Program-made: the position numbers and the translations under genes
Notes under the pieces: model-generated
Seen by the model: the letters and a program-made list of their open reading frames with translations, nothing else
Told to the model about the DNA's origin: nothing
The model's database searches: none
Source of the DNA: Cylicocyclus nassatus
Lineage: Eukaryota; Nematoda; Chromadorea; Rhabditida; Strongylidae
Length of the DNA stretch: 64,000 nucleotides
Assembly (NCBI GenBank): GCA_958299035.1
Contig: CATQJL010000001.1
Coordinates: 49,292,461 to 49,356,460, forward strand
Direction of reading: 5' to 3'
Part shown: piece by piece, positions 1 to 12,120 of the stretch
Position numbering within the stretch: the stretch's first letter is position 1
How the letters are laid out: every line of letters starts with the position of its first letter

Positions 1-661
1 CTGGAGTTCCAGGAGGAACCAAGTACCCTATAGGTCCCGATGGAAAAACCAACTGTATCAAATGCCCGGCGGGACCGCCTGGGCAACCAGGACCAGATGG
101 ACAATCAGGTCCTGCTGGACCCGATGGAAAGCCAGGATCACCTGGAAGCGGACCAGACACTAGCCCACCAGGGCCGCCAGGACCTCCTGGAGATGCTGGA
201 AATGCAGGAGCGCCCGGAGAGCCAGGTACACCAGGACAACTTGGAGCATCTGCAAAAACAGGAAAGGGAAACCCAGGGCCACCTGGTCCAGCAGGAGCGC
301 CCGGAGCTCCGGGACAGCCTGGAAAAAATGGAAGTCCCGGAAGCGACGGAAGTTCCGGAGGGCCTGGTCCCGCTGGTCCTCCAGGAAATCCTGGAGCACC
401 CGGCAAAGATGGACAGACTGGACAGCCTGGAGGGGCTGGACTACCGGGCAATGACGCAACCTATTGTCCTTGTCCACAGAAAGCAGGACAGTATCCGTCG
501 AATGGTGCTTCTGCAGGAGTTAATCAGTAAGTAAATCGTTCACTACCATTTGCAAGTAAAGTGAACATTGTGCTTTCAGAGCTGCTGGAAAAACTGGAAG
601 TTACCACGGCTCTATGAGAACAGTGATAGGTTACCGAATTATTCGAAAAGTTGCTGTCTAA
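1..661 (+). CDS. Cuticle collagen, 3' part (5' end outside window)
   Basis: Structural protein of the nematode cuticle, secreted and assembled as a triple helix. Reading from base 3 gives almost uninterrupted Gly-X-Y repeats (for example [16 protein letters not shown]). A CxxC pair (NCIKCPAG) precedes the main Gly-X-Y block and a CxC pair (YCPCP) follows it; cysteine pairs at these places are typical of nematode cuticle collagens, where they form interchain disulfides. At 527 a GTAAGT donor is followed by a TTTCAG acceptor ending at 579, a 53 nt intron. Exon 2 (580-661) adds a tail ending [12 protein letters not shown] and a TAA at 659-661. Without splicing the frame would stop at 528-530, inside the donor. 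The start codon, signal sequence and furin site lie upstream. The open frames in the other two phases are shadows of the repeat. The family is certain; the individual collagen is not named. Confidence 0.93.
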
Positions 662-2226
662 AAAATCAAGTTCCACCTTTTTTGTCATCACATAAATTCA
701 CTCAATAATATTCTCGATGATTTTGTTCCGATAACATCACCTCTAAATATTCTGAGGCAGACTAGTGAAAGGAAAACGAGAGCTTTCCCGAATCCGGCAA
801 TTTAGACCTGAAACGTGGCTCACACATCAAGTATAGTTAATGTGTTTGCAAACGGGCTTGATTCGCATCTCTCCAGAATTGGCGACTTTGGCTCCCATGT
901 CGCTTCATACAGACACCTCCCGATCATAAAATTTTGAGGTGCAAAAGTAAACCAACTTCCTGTCCGGCTGATATCTGTCATAGTACTGAACATAAATGTC
1001 ACTTTCCACGAAACAAACTTAGGGAAAACGCATTATACGACATACTTAAAACATCTATACATTATCAAAAGTAATAAATATTGGATTGCAATGCATTGAA
1101 AAGCGGATGGCCAACCTTGATCTTCCAGGCAAATGAGCACGTGAACAAAGTTGCCATCGATAGAGCCCCTCATGGTTTTATCCTTGCGTCTGTTATTTGC
1201 AAATATTGTCATTTACATACAGCAGTTTCAAATTCCAATAAGAGTGGGATAGCAGAAATATTTTTTTATTGACTATAAATACGTTTCATCAAGCCTAAGT
1301 GGCATTTGTGCATTTTGGTTGTTTTAGTCTGAAGCAGACCAACACTTTTTAAGACTATCTTAGTGATCATTAGCAGATGAGGACGAGCATGCCAGACATT
1401 TTCATTTGGTATTTCCAACTCCTAAGGAAGTAAAACATGACGAAATCTTTAATTCATTGATAGTTTGAATTAGCTTCCACACCGTAGAACAGCTACTTTA
1501 GAAATTCAAGAATAACTCAGCACTTGGCAAATGACACTACAGCAAAAGAAGTCCTCTACGCTTAGCGTTTCTTCAAACTTACATTTGATTATGTACATAA
1601 TCAAAGGCTCCGACGAGAATTATTAAGCTTTATACGTAAATGAATCAAATGCTCGAACATGGGGAAAAGAGAAGCTGCAAATAGATCTTGCTTCTCCCTC
1701 TTCTTCACGTAGTTAGTTATTCGTCCTGTCATGCTGAAAAAATATGGAGTCGTATTGAGCAGTGAACTCGCAGAAAAGGCGATAGAGTGGAAGTGAAGAT
1801 TTTGTGAAAAGCAGTGCAGTTAGATTGTTTTACCCCTAGACTTACGCATACTCGTAAAGGTAAGAGATCGACCATCAACTCCGGTGAAACAAATTGTTCA
1901 GGGAAGGGAGACCATGGAAACTGAAAAGGGCGAGACTTTGGACTAACAAGGGAAGAATACTTGGTCGAAGTGGCGTTTCCTCAAAGTATGTATAGAATTT
2001 TATAGAGCATGGAGCGCTGATTCCAGATCTGCCTTCTATCCGCAAAACGCTTCTGGGAGGGGAATTATAAGAATTTAAAGCGAAAATCAAGCATGCGGCT
2101 ACAATGAAGTCATTCAAAACTATAGTTTGTGATCTTGAGCTTAAATAGGGTCATAATTACTGCCATGGCGCTTTATGCAGTTTAAACCTCGCAAGGCCTA
2201 GTAATTTATGCTAGTCATCACTGCTT
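662..2226. other. Intergenic, no gene recognised
   Basis: No coding pattern or splice-supported exon is visible. The stretch at 1964-2055 has TCGAAGTGGC followed later by a GATTCCAGATCTG-like segment. It resembles the arms of the foldback element at 23271-23698, so an old relative of that element is probably present. Confidence 0.5.
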
Positions 2227-2574
2227 TTAGAGGCAGCGTCCAGGCAAATCTGCACATATGGGGCTCACTTGGATCGTAATTTTGAGGCCTTAACTAAGCC
2301 GCTGCTCAAGCGGCATCAATTAGTGCTCTAACGGCTGAGTCTTTTGCCTCGAAACTGGACCTCGGGATGGTATTTCGCATGGATTCATGCTCAACCCATG
2401 GGTCCTCGCGCGAAATTGATGGGTTGCGTCATGCGCGGCCAATTTCGAGGCGAATATCTAGCCGTTAGTGCACTAACCTGAGCTGCCGGTTGGGCAGTGG
2501 CTTACTTAGGGCCCCAAAATTACTATTCACGTGAGAGCCCCATAGTCCAGATTTGCCTGGAAGCTGCCTTTAAA
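2227..2574. mobile_element. Short foldback (TIR) element, AAGGCAG family
   Basis: The left arm (AGGCAGCGTCCAGGCAAATC) is complementary to the right end (GATTTGCCTGGAAGCTGCCT), and the interior continues the inverted match (AGTGCTCTAACGGCT against AGCCGTTAGTGCACT). No coding capacity is present. The termini resemble those of the elements at 61664-62041 and 58971-59390. Flanks are TTTA on the left and TTTAAA on the right. It is probably a non-autonomous DNA transposon (MITE) of unassigned superfamily. Confidence 0.7.
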
Positions 2575-3786
2575 CGCCGCAAAGACTTCAATACTCGTGA
2601 TTACCTTGGCCGAACCCTTGAAATTTTACATTAGAAAATTCCCGTAACTTCGCTACCGAAGGTGCTTTGCAGATAGTGAAAGCAGATTGGGTATCACTGT
2701 TTCGAGCCTTATTAAATTATATACATTTCATATGGGAACCCACTTTGTCCAAGTGTCCTTCCCTTGTAAGCTCAGTCAAATGAGCCCTACGCAAGGCTCG
2801 TGAAAGGCTTAGAAGCAGTTAGCTCAAATTGGTTATTACTATACAATTTATGAGCTTACTAGAAGGTGTATTCGCTTAGACGCGGGACTTACGATTACAA
2901 TATACACAATAGTCGCTATTGAAGTACGAGACCAGTTTCATGCCAAAACTATGTTTGAGTTGATGGTGATGATTTAATCAACAGAGATAAAATAACTGAA
3001 AATAAATATGGACATGCTCAAGATGCACAGAGCAAAAAATGTCAAGAATTATTTGAGGGTTCATTGCCCTTTGAATATCTCCGCACAATTGTCCTTGAAT
3101 CCCTCACTACTCGAAAAATTTTCACAAACTCTCAAGAGTTCATCCTATGGAAAATCGTTCAATGCCGTGAAATGCTATACTCATAATATTTTCGAACACC
3201 GAGACACCATTTTCCTTTTTCGTCCTGGACATAATCAAAAAAGGATGTTCCATTTTGCATGACGTTTGTAATGTACACTCAAAAGCGGATCCTCACAATA
3301 GAGAAACCAGTGCTGTAATGCATGCATGCAAGTAACCTTACACTAAATAAACAATGCTTGTCTGTAAAGGGAGCATTGTTCTTGCTTGTTCACCCCAAAA
3401 CTGGAAATTTGAGAATATTATTAAGCTTTTGCATATATTGTTCTTCAACAGCTACACAGTGATGTGACGCCCAAAACTAGTTACCTAGTGAAACGCACTC
3501 TTGAGTGCTAGGGAATTCTTTCTGCACGAAAAATTTGGCTGGTTCGGCACACTTGCTAGCTAGACACATTGACGATCATACAAATTTACAATTTACAGTT
3601 TCCCTGCGACAAAGGCCTTACTAGAACTATCCAACATGTTTTAGATAAAACTGCCATCTGCTATAGCTCTGAATGGCTGACAAAAAGATGGAGGTTATTT
3701 CTAGAACCTTCGAGATCCTTGAAGTGTCTCATTTCAACATTTTCTAGCCCATCCTTGACGCAGTGTTAAGCGCAGACAAACACATA
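2575..3786. other. Intergenic, no gene recognised
   Basis: An 84-codon open frame at 3008-3262 (+) has no recognisable domain, no signal peptide and no supporting splice sites. It is probably chance. Nothing else stands out. Confidence 0.5.
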
Positions 3787-5327
3787 CAGTGCTGGCCATA
3801 ACTATAGAGTCACCCTAAAAAATTGCTGTAATTTGCTCTACATTGGACGAAATTGTCTGGAAAACCACTACTCTGTGTGTCATATCGCTGACTAGAATGG
3901 CTCCCAATTTCATTGATTTTGGCCGAAAAAAAATTGAAAATTTTGAAAAGACCTGTTTCGAAGGCTGGTCACAGCTATGGAGCCACCTCCCATCTTCAAT
4001 CAATACTACATTCTTTGATCCTAAAATTTTTGTACATAGACTGCATCAAAATGTAAGACATCTTCCACACCTGGCAACTGTCGCCTTAAAAAAGAAAGTT
4101 ATACTGCATTTTTTTGCTTCAAAGTGCTTAAACATTTACATTGTTTGAAAAACTGCTTGCTCCTTCACCGAAATTTCAGGCACTTGTTCATCTCACAATC
4201 AGATGAATGTCCTAGGATTCGCTGAGTCTTTGCAATGAATATGGTGAAAAGCGCTTTGGCCAACATTGCGTAGACGCTGATATTGATAAACAAACTTTCT
4301 CCTTCACATTTGGGTAGACGAGCTTTTGAACCAAAGATGCCGAGTTCTGGTCCCCAAAAAGCTCTGTCATGTTCTCAATGCGTCGTCTGTACAACGATAG
4401 ACTCGTACGCATAGCTTGCACATCATCGCAACCCTGAGAACTTTGGTTCCGCCTTGGACTCTTTTTCTTCAGAAATGGGTGGTAACTGAATTATAACCCA
4501 CGCTAACCACTCGATCGGGCGAAATCACTCAGAACTTCGAACTTGTAGTACTTTCAACAGTTTCGTGAGATTTGACTTGATGAGGAGTGAAAAGGAGCAA
4601 AATCTGGAATCAGGCTGGATTTACGGCGCACCACTGAATTGCAGATGAAGGGTTGATTCCAATGTTGCAAATACGTCTTTGCAAAAATTCTGGCAACTAT
4701 AGAATGAGCACGTCGCCATGTAAACGATGTCTCAACGCAACCAGAAGTCTTCGCGGGTCGGAAACTGAGTTTTGCGTCCCAAAAGTACGCTTACACCCAA
4801 ATAAGATTGAGCTCCGTTTATTTATTTCAATATCAGCGTCTACGCAATGTTGGTCAAAGCGCTTTTCACCATAATCATTGCAAAGGCTCAGCGAATCCTA
4901 GGACATTCATCTGAGTTGAACAAATGCTTGAAATGTCGGTGAAGGAGCAAATTTTTGAAACAATGTAAATTTTTGCGCACTTTGAAGCAAAAAATGCAGT
5001 ATAACTTTCTTTTCAAAAGGCGACAGCTTCCAGGTGTGAAAGATGCCTTACATTTTGATGCAGTCTATGTACAAAAAATTTTAGGTTCAAAGAATGTAGT
5101 ATTGATTGAAAAAGGGAGGTGGCTCCATAGCCGTGACCAACCTTCGGAACAGGTTTTTTCAAAATTTCCAATTTTTTTCGGCCAAAATCAATGAAATTAG
5201 GAGCCGTTCTAGTCAGTGATATGACGTTGGCTTACACACAGAATAGTGGTTTTCCAAACAATTCCGTCCAAGAGAGGGCAAATTACAGCGATTGTTTAGG
5301 GTGACTCTATAGCTATGGCCAGCACTG
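3787..5327. mobile_element. Tc1-like non-autonomous foldback transposon
   Basis: The element starts CAGTGCTGGCCATAACTATA and ends with its reverse complement (TATAGCTATGGCCAGCACTG). It is flanked by TA on both sides (3785-3786 and 5328-5329), as expected for Tc1/mariner insertion. CAGTGCTGGCC is the familiar start of Tc1-type terminal repeats. The arms are long: 4021-4095 pairs with 5009-5090, and 4201-4290 pairs with 4830-4915, leaving a central loop of about 0.5 kb. No DDE transposase frame is present, so mobility would depend on a transposase supplied in trans. Short open frames inside are arm shadows of each other. Confidence 0.88.
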
Positions 5328-6897
5328 TAGCTAGATTTTGTAGGAACTTCAAGGTTGCACGAGGTGCGTGACTAAAGCCACACACCTTCAATTGAAAAGA
5401 ATTTTTGCCCCCCCCCCCCCGGACGGAAATGCTGCGAGTGCTACTGCTGTTTAGGTATATTACCTTCAAACTTCTAGCCATCATTGTTTTACAATTTTAT
5501 CAAATCTTGAACTCACCGTGGTGACGATTCTCGTGTTTGCTATGCGAGGGGAGTTACTTGTCTTTGCACTGACAGAGGTTGGATCAGAGCCCCACGAAGT
5601 CTGCAAGAGGTTATGAGATCGGATTAGATTTGATTGTCCCACAGTTTTTGCAAGAACTCGTATTCTTTTTGTTTTGTGAAAAGCTTGAGAAACTATTTGA
5701 TGAAAGTAAAGCAGCTCAACGAGGTGGCTTCCAAACATTTGCGCAAAGTGACATTGACTTGGAATGGAGCCACGATCTGAAAGTTTTGAATATCCAAAAG
5801 AACCACATCCTGAAAAATCTCGGATCCTTGCTCACTCTTTCCGTACACTCATCGACGCAGTTACTGTGTTTTCTCGTGGCCAGAAATTAGGCAAAGGAAA
5901 ACTGGCATGGCATTGCTGGGCTCTTCCCTCCTGAATACTTCTAACCTGCAAGCCCTTGGAACTGCGCTGTTTTTTAGCCTAATAAAGCGCTAGTCTTGAG
6001 GGCAAACTTAGTACAAAAACCCAAAAAGGCGATAGTTACGTTTGATCTAATTTGATCACTCAGTTTTAGATGAAATTCAATATACATGCGAATTACTCAG
6101 ATGGAGAGTATATGACTGAGTAAGTTAGTCCGTAGGGTTTTGGAAAAGGTTGAGTCTATCATCGTTTACGAGTGGAATTGCAAATTCCGGCTTCTGGCTT
6201 CACGCTTCATGCAGACCTAATTTTTGCGATGTTTGGGACCATCCCGTAAAGCTTGCTCTGCTCTATCGAATGTATTCCGAACTTTTTGATGAGTGTAATC
6301 CGCAGTACCGTAGACAACGGTTCTCAAACTTACAGAAAAAGAATTGGAGAAAGTGTTTGAGTCGGAGTTCGCGAAACCGCCACTCAAAGGACTGCCAAAC
6401 GATTGTGAAGTACTATACGTTTTGCTGTATTCATGCTGTCCTGGTGCTGAGTATTCGTAGACGGCACCTCTTCCGACCCCACCAGGAAGTCTGAAAGCAA
6501 GGAATTACAGCACCAGAAAACCTCGAAAAATGTCAGTGAACGATGCAAGTCAAAAAGCTTCGCCTATGCAGTTTATGTATCTTCTTGTAGTATTAGCTTT
6601 TCCGACTGTTTTATAAATCATCTTAGGCCCACATGCGTTTATACTCGAAAATGCAAGAGGGCTACAATTGCTATCTATTGTGACTGCATCAAAATGAACC
6701 CTGCTTAGCCATGGTGATTACACATCTCACAATCAGAAATCAGAGTCCTGCAAATTAAGAGACCGGATTGAAAAAAAAATGACGACCTTTGCCAGGAGAT
6801 GGTACTGTGAACACAGTGCTATGATATAAATTTGGTTTGAGGGCGTTTGATCCTGTGTTTTGACAAGTATGTAGATGAGAGAAATGCGCCTATAATA
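5328..6897. other. Intergenic; poly-C run and possible transposon debris
   Basis: A C homopolymer lies at about 5408-5419. Open frames at 5579-5890 (+, 103 codons) and 5481-5738 (-) overlap antisense to each other and show no known domain. At 6248-6285 the translation LALLYRMYSELF matches a motif found in several transposons of this window, so part of 6150-6494 may be the relic of a mobile-element ORF. Confidence 0.45.
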
Positions 6898-7627
6898 TTA
6901 GGGTGTCCCATAATTTTTTGCCGTTTTTACCCTAAACATCAGCATTACTCGAGAACTGGGGGGGGGGGGGGGGGGGGAGGGGGGTACCTTCACTGTTTAC
7001 AAATTCATAGTCGTAGTTCTTTATGTATAAGCTATATGATCACGTGCGTGGGAGGAGCTCAGGAAATCTAGGGGAGGAGTTTGCCATTTTACCCCATTCG
7101 TATTTTTTGTCATGGAAAAAATACGAAAACAGTACAGTTGAATGTGCGATATGTCAAGCATACGCTAGGGTAAATGAGAAATTTCTGAGACATTTTGGGA
7201 CGAAGATACGATTTTTGAGGGAAAAGTTCTTCTTTTGTCCTCTCTTGTTGAAACCTCCGCATACTTGAAACTGTGTTATTTTGCTTTGCCAGCACGAGGT
7301 TTGAGTGAAGCTTTATTATCATCAGAGGCCTAACGTTTCGACTACTGTTACGTTCAGGAATGAAACGTTAGGTCACTGATGATAATAAAGCTTCACCCAA
7401 ACCTCGGCTGGCAAAGCAAAACTAACACAGTTTCAGGAAAAGTTCGTTTTCGACTGCTATCAGATTTCAGCTCAAAAAGTCCGGTAAAATACGATTTGGC
7501 GGATTCTCCATAGCCTGAGAGCTTGCTTTGCCCTGTCGAACGATTACTCAAGCTACATCAATTGGAGGAAAAATACAAAGAGACGACAGTTTTGATAAAA
7601 ACGGTAAAAAATTATGGGACACCCTGA
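6898..7627. mobile_element. Mariner/Tc-like palindromic MITE
   Basis: The ends are TTAGGGTGTCCCATAATTTT and its complement (AAAATTATGGGACACCCTGA), flanked by TA. The first 30 or so bases pair nearly perfectly, including the CCGTTTTTA segment. Inside are a G homopolymer (6958-6976), a large hairpin (7267-7434) and, at 7517-7541, the GAGCTTGCTTTGC sequence also seen in other elements. There is no intact transposase. Confidence 0.85.
7267..7434. repeat. Near-perfect hairpin inside the 6.9 kb MITE
   Basis: GAAACTGTGTTATTTTGCTT at the left pairs with AAGCAAAACTAACACAGTTT at the right. The arms continue through GAAGCTTTATTATCATCAG against CTGATGATAATAAAGCTTC and CCTAACGTTTC against GAAACGTTAGG, leaving a loop of roughly 10 nt near 7350. 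Each arm is about 78 nt, so a transcript would fold into a long double-stranded stem. Confidence 0.85.
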
Positions 7628-7917
7628 TATCACCGAAAATATTCAAAGGCACACATAGATTATTCATGTTTTTAGGTATCATTTTCCGATAAACTCAAGG
7701 CCATGGTAGTTATGATTGCAGACATTCATGGTGATAAGTAGGTAAGACATTAGTTCAAAAATACTCATATTGCGAAGAACAGATATCAGTAATTGGTAGC
7801 ACCTTTCAGTCTCATTTTGTCCGCCTTATACTTTCTAGGAAGTACTAGGAGGATGTCTTTAACTAATTCGGGTTTTTTGAACGATTTTAATAATAATTAC
7901 GCTATTACTGTAAATAA

Positions 7918-8277
7918 TCAAGCCTTTGATGATTTGAAGCAAGGAACCAATAGCGCACTTTTGCATGTGCTCCCAAGGAAATCAAGTCCTTTGGGTCTGC
8001 ATAGGTTTTCCGAACGGTGAAAGGAAAAAGAAAGAAAACTGACTCACCTATCGTTGAAAGTTTTGTAGTATGTCTTTCCCTTTCCGTCAGTGGTGGTCTG
8101 GAGCCGAGGAATTACTGGACGAACTGCTGTACTAGTGGGTAATGTCATCATAGGCATGGGGACGTAAACAGGCACCATCTGCGGTACCGCAAGCGGTACA
8201 GGCATAGGTATAGTCATGAACTGGCTCTCTGCAAGTCCAGCGAAGCAAAAGGACAGGATCACAACCAGCGGAATCAT
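7918..8277 (-). CDS. Small secreted Pro/Met/Val-rich protein (two exons)
   Basis: Not a recognised family. Exon 1 (8277-8048) starts at an ATG followed by a clear signal peptide (IPLVVILSFCFAGLAES). A low-complexity stretch follows, rich in Pro, Met and Val (PMPVPLAVPQMVPVYVPMPM), then a basic, Lys/Tyr-containing part. It ends in the donor G|GTGAGT. The best acceptor is ATGCAG at 7997, giving a 51 nt intron, in line with the other short introns here. The second exon then continues RPKGLDFLGS to a TGA at 7918-7920, for about 102 residues. A TATA box 40-47 nt upstream of the ATG supports exon 1. Exon 2 is inferred from phase only; an unseen exon further left is possible. The protein is probably secreted; its function is unknown. 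Confidence 0.5.
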
Positions 8278-8316
8278 TTCTCAAGTGGTATTGTCGATAT
8301 CGTCCCTCCCTCTCTT

Positions 8317-8324
8317 CTTATATA
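8317..8324 (-). promoter_or_regulatory. TATA box of the small secreted protein gene
   Basis: On the minus strand the sequence CCTATATAAG lies 40-47 nt before the ATG at 8277, the right spacing for a short 5' UTR with a start site near 8290. Position and sequence are seen; function is inferred. Confidence 0.6.
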
Positions 8325-8948
8325 GGCGAAGGAGGGAATAAGTGCGCAGTATTTAACAAACGTCCCGGCTGTTGTGGCTGTGTGTGATTCAAAAAACAGG
8401 TTTTTTTTTCGAACACTAGTAACTTTACTTCGCTAAAAAGAAAAGCTTATCCAAACTTTGTTTGCGATAATAACTGACGTGTCTGCAGATGTCAGCAGTG
8501 GTTGCAATGATAAAAATTTCGCGATGTTCAGTACAAATTCAAAGCTTAAAAGAGTTTTGACACTTTGGTAACAGCTACGGGTTTCTGATCAGCACTTGTA
8601 CCAGCATCACGGAGAGAATATCAAGTCTGTTTTGCATGGTTCAAAGGTTATGGTGAATTTCAAACTAACGCCACAATATTCGGTATCTTTTTTGCAGTCC
8701 CAATAAAACTTTGTAAGCCATTTTTGAAGAGTAACTTCAGAACACTTAAAGGCCTCGACTATATGGGATAATATAAGATTCCAAAACACGTGAATGATTT
8801 GAAAAGATTATTATTCCTATGTGATGGAATACAAAAATAACAGGAAATGATCAGTAAATCAAAGTCAAAAAACAAACACGGTAAATAAAAATAATAACGA
8901 CAAACACGGTGCTAGAAAATAAGCCCAGATTCTACGAATGGGGAGATA
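8325..8948. other. Upstream intergenic, no gene recognised
   Basis: AT-rich sequence without a recognisable coding frame or repeat. Confidence 0.5.
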
Positions 8949-9649
8949 TTAGGTCGTACCGAAAGTTCTTGCGCACGATTTTCAAAAATTCGTAACTCTT
9001 TAAATTCTTGACGAATTTGTACGACCAAAACTTTGCTCAAGGGAGTAACTCATGATCTTTGCATCAGTGTCTGGGTTGTTCGTTAATGTGTACAAATGAA
9101 GGAGATAGAAGCTCAAAACCGAAATACTCAAAATTTGAATTTTTCGTGTAGGGTCATAAAAAATCGGAAACTTGCAACAAAAATCGGAGCAGTCAGAATT
9201 GTAGGCCCTTCCGCAAGCTCTTTCCAACAGTGCAAAACTTGCGCCGATTGAGCGTCTCTACGAAAATTTATGGTTTTCGCGCAAGCAATACAAAAGGGCG
9301 AATTTGATTTATTTTGGCATTCAGGGAAATCGTAACTTTTTATAGAGACGCTCAATCGGCGCAAACTTTGCACTGTTAGAAAGAGCTGGTGAAAGAACCT
9401 ACAATACCGACTCCGATTTTTGTTGCAAGTTTCCGATTTTTTATGACCCTAAACGAAAAATTCAAATTTTGAGTGATTTCGGTTTTGAGCTTCTATCTCC
9501 TTCATTTGTACGCATTAACGAACAATTCAGGGACAAATGCAAAGAGGAGTTCCTCTCTTGAGTAAAATTTTGATCGTACAAATTCGTCAAGAATTTAAAG
9601 AGTTATGAATTTTTGAAAATCGTGCGCAAGAACTTTCGGTACGACCTAA
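8949..9649. mobile_element. Mariner-like palindromic MITE (TTAGGTCGTACCG)
   Basis: The ends TTAGGTCGTACCGAAAGTTC and GAACTTTCGGTACGACCTAA are exact inverted copies and are flanked by TA. Pairing continues deep into the element: TTGAGCGTCTCTA near 9247 pairs with TAGAGACGCTCAA near 9341, so the 701 bp element is essentially one palindrome. TTAGGT...AAGTTC ends are characteristic of mariner-derived MITEs. The open frames inside are mirror images of each other and not genes. Confidence 0.88.
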
Positions 9650-11325
9650 TAGCTAGGACTTGGGGGTGTTTCTAAGTTGGTGGCAGTTTGATAGAAAAAC
9701 TAATTTTCTGACAAACTTATCCTTAACAAGACATCCGTAAGTGAATGAATGGTAAGAAACCGTATTTATCAAAGGAGTAACTAGTCCCATTTCTTCAAAA
9801 ATCCAGCTTTTGTTTGAGTGTCTTCAAATCGAAGTTGTCTTGGAAAATATTAGACGCCAATTTTTTCCCAAAGAAAGACTAGACATGAGATGAGTCAATG
9901 ACTTGTCTTCTTCAACAGCGGTATCAAGCTATCTTGATAGTGTCGTACTTCATCCTTAGCTACTGAACACTTCCATAGAACGGATCTTCGTGAAGCTTAA
10001 ATATGAACCCCATAATCTCTTTGACGAGTTTTGAATAACTTCTGGCTTGCTTTCAAAAAGGGACTGTTTCTGATTTCCTTTGAAAGCCATTCGAAGAGTA
10101 CGAACATTACTTCGCCAGCAGACACAAGGGAGATGGTAATTGTAATAACATCAATTCTGCCTCTTACCTCTTACCATCCTACGAATGTGGCGGATCGTGA
10201 AATTGTGCAGCTAATTTTTTTCATTTATCAATATGAATAAAAAATCTTGGAAATCTTCCTAAAATCAATCAGCTCAGTGCTATTATCCTTGGGCAAAGTC
10301 AAAGCCAAGCTCCTCTCCTCCCTAATACTTCTATCGTCCCTCTATGCACGTACCCGCTTCACTTTTCTCCAGGTTTCTCGACCGCCACCTTCGCTATGTG
10401 GCTGGCACTTGTAAGAGCTCATAGATCAGTTGTAGCAGATAAGAACAAAAACAATCACACAACAAAAGCATATGCTACGTTGTTTTACGATACCATATTC
10501 CTGATGTCTTTGAACGAGTAAAACCATTACTCTTTCATTTCGCAAAATAAGCCGAACATTGACAATGAGTACCACAGAGAAGAGCCACCGTTTCTAGCGC
10601 ATGACTCAACCTGGGAAGTCAAGTTGCTTGCACTTGCCCTGTTTGTTTTGATTTGGATTCTATACAACTTGAGTAGTCGCAAAATAGCAGCAAGATTCCT
10701 CATGGTTTTTCTTGCGTTCCTTTTCTTGTTTTCTTGTCCTTTGAGCAAGCATTGTACTTCCAATCTGAACTAAGAATAATGACTGCGTCGGTTGAACTGA
10801 CTCCCCACACATAATGAATTTGTGTGGTCAATAAACTTCAGCTTCAGACGCACAGCTTGTGGAATTATACCCCAAACTATTATCATCACGACATAAATGA
10901 CGAGCTATGTGTTATGACAGGAAATTTCAAATCAAATTTTGTCCATCTCCATAAGATCTTGCATTGCGAACTGAATCATTTTCGCGATTATATGTAGCTA
11001 AAATCGTTCGAAGATTACACTCCAACGTGGAATGGAGAGTGTTATTTTGGTAATTGAGCAGTTCTAATTCCGTTGCCCATGTATGGTCAAGAAGGCGCGA
11101 AGATATTAAATCAGGCGAAAGTGTAAGTCCCCATTAGAACATTTCTAATGTCAACATAAAAGCTTTCCACTTAACACCTTCAAAAGCAGCTTTATCTAAA
11201 ATTTATGCAATTCTATCTACAACAACAAGAAGGTCTAGCGGTAATGAAATGTAACAACTTTACAACGATATATACATAGCGTAAGAAAGATGCAAACGAG
11301 AAAAGTGATCATTCAACATGAGAAT
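9650..11325. other. Intergenic, no gene recognised
   Basis: Only short unsupported frames (for example 10031-10240, +) occur. No domain, signal peptide or consistent splice pattern is visible. Confidence 0.5.
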
Positions 11326-12030
11326 CTAAAGATACACATCAATGTGCGATTCGATAGGAGTTCTGCAGATAGGACAATGCGGCTGCGAATCTAACATGAC
11401 AGCCTGAAGACATGTGTCACACAAGCATATATGATTACATGGCCTTAACAACACGGTCTTTTCCCTATAAAAACAAATGCAGCACTGAATTCTCTCGTTA
11501 TTAGCCTTCTCAGACAGGGACATTCTCGTAGGGCTGGTACCCCGCTGACGGATGAAATTGTCAGCGCGACGACTAGTTCCAGGTGCCAACACCTCTACTA
11601 CTTCTCTGATGGGCCTAGCTCTATCATCAACTTTTTCAGCGATGCCCAGCACAAATCTAATGGGATGAAGGAGGACCTGCATGAGCTTAGTGATGGCATG
11701 CACTTGTGGAAAAAACACACCAAAGACTGTGTACACAATGGATAAACAATAAGGTACAACTGTGTACAAGAAATAGCTAACAACTGACTGCCTGGTTATT
11801 TTCTTTATGATATAAGCACAAAGAGAAAAGAAGCCCAGCATAAGTCCTGCGAGGATGGGGAAATTTCTAGCAAATACTTCAGCTATCCTCAAAGGGAATG
11901 TCACTATGCTTATCAGCACCGTAACGATTTTAAAGAGTGAAACTATCAATGTTATGGGTACCGCCAGCACAGTTGGAGCGTTCTGGATGAGGTCCTCCAA
12001 AAGCTGAGAAAGATTCTGTGTAGTAGCCAT
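11326..12030 (-). CDS. Membrane-anchored RING-finger protein, probable E3 ubiquitin ligase
   Basis: A single uninterrupted frame of 234 residues. The N-terminal half holds three hydrophobic stretches: about residues 20-48 (VLAVPITLIVSLFKIVTVLI), 60-78 (ILAGLMLGFFSLCAYII) and 84-108 (SYFLYTVVPYCLSIVYTVF). The C-terminus is a C3HC4 RING: CxxC (CCIC), CNH, CLCDTC and CPIC. Its H-x3-C-x2-C spacing and PC-x-H core are of the MUL1/IAP class. Proteins of this layout recruit an E2 at an organelle or ER membrane. The ATG at 12030 is the first in frame; a GTG three bases upstream is not a plausible eukaryotic start. The domain call is firm; membrane location, topology and substrate are inferred. The lack of introns is unusual next to the intron-rich genes at 14-19 kb. 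Confidence 0.9.
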   Translation of the reverse strand: MATTQNLSQLLEDLIQNAPTVLAVPITLIVSLFKIVTVLISIVTFPLRIAEVFARNFPILAGLMLGFFSLCAYIIKKITRQSVVSYFLYTVVPYCLSIVYTVFGVFFPQVHAITKLMQVLLHPIRFVLGIAEKVDDRARPIREVVEVLAPGTSRRADNFIRQRGTSPTRMSLSEKANNERIQCCICFYREKTVLLRPCNHICLCDTCLQAVMLDSQPHCPICRTPIESHIDVYL

Positions 12031-12120
12031 CACTATTCGATACCGCAGATAAAAGCAACTGGCAGAAGGTAGCGTAGAGATCGACTATCTCGTATACGAT
12101 GGTAGAAAATATGCAATAGT

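Noticed and set aside
40..534. 164-codon ATG frame over the collagen
   Set aside because: It is a frame shadow of the Gly-X-Y repeat; the collagen frame starts at base 3 and is the one with cysteine pairs and a proper splice to the tail.
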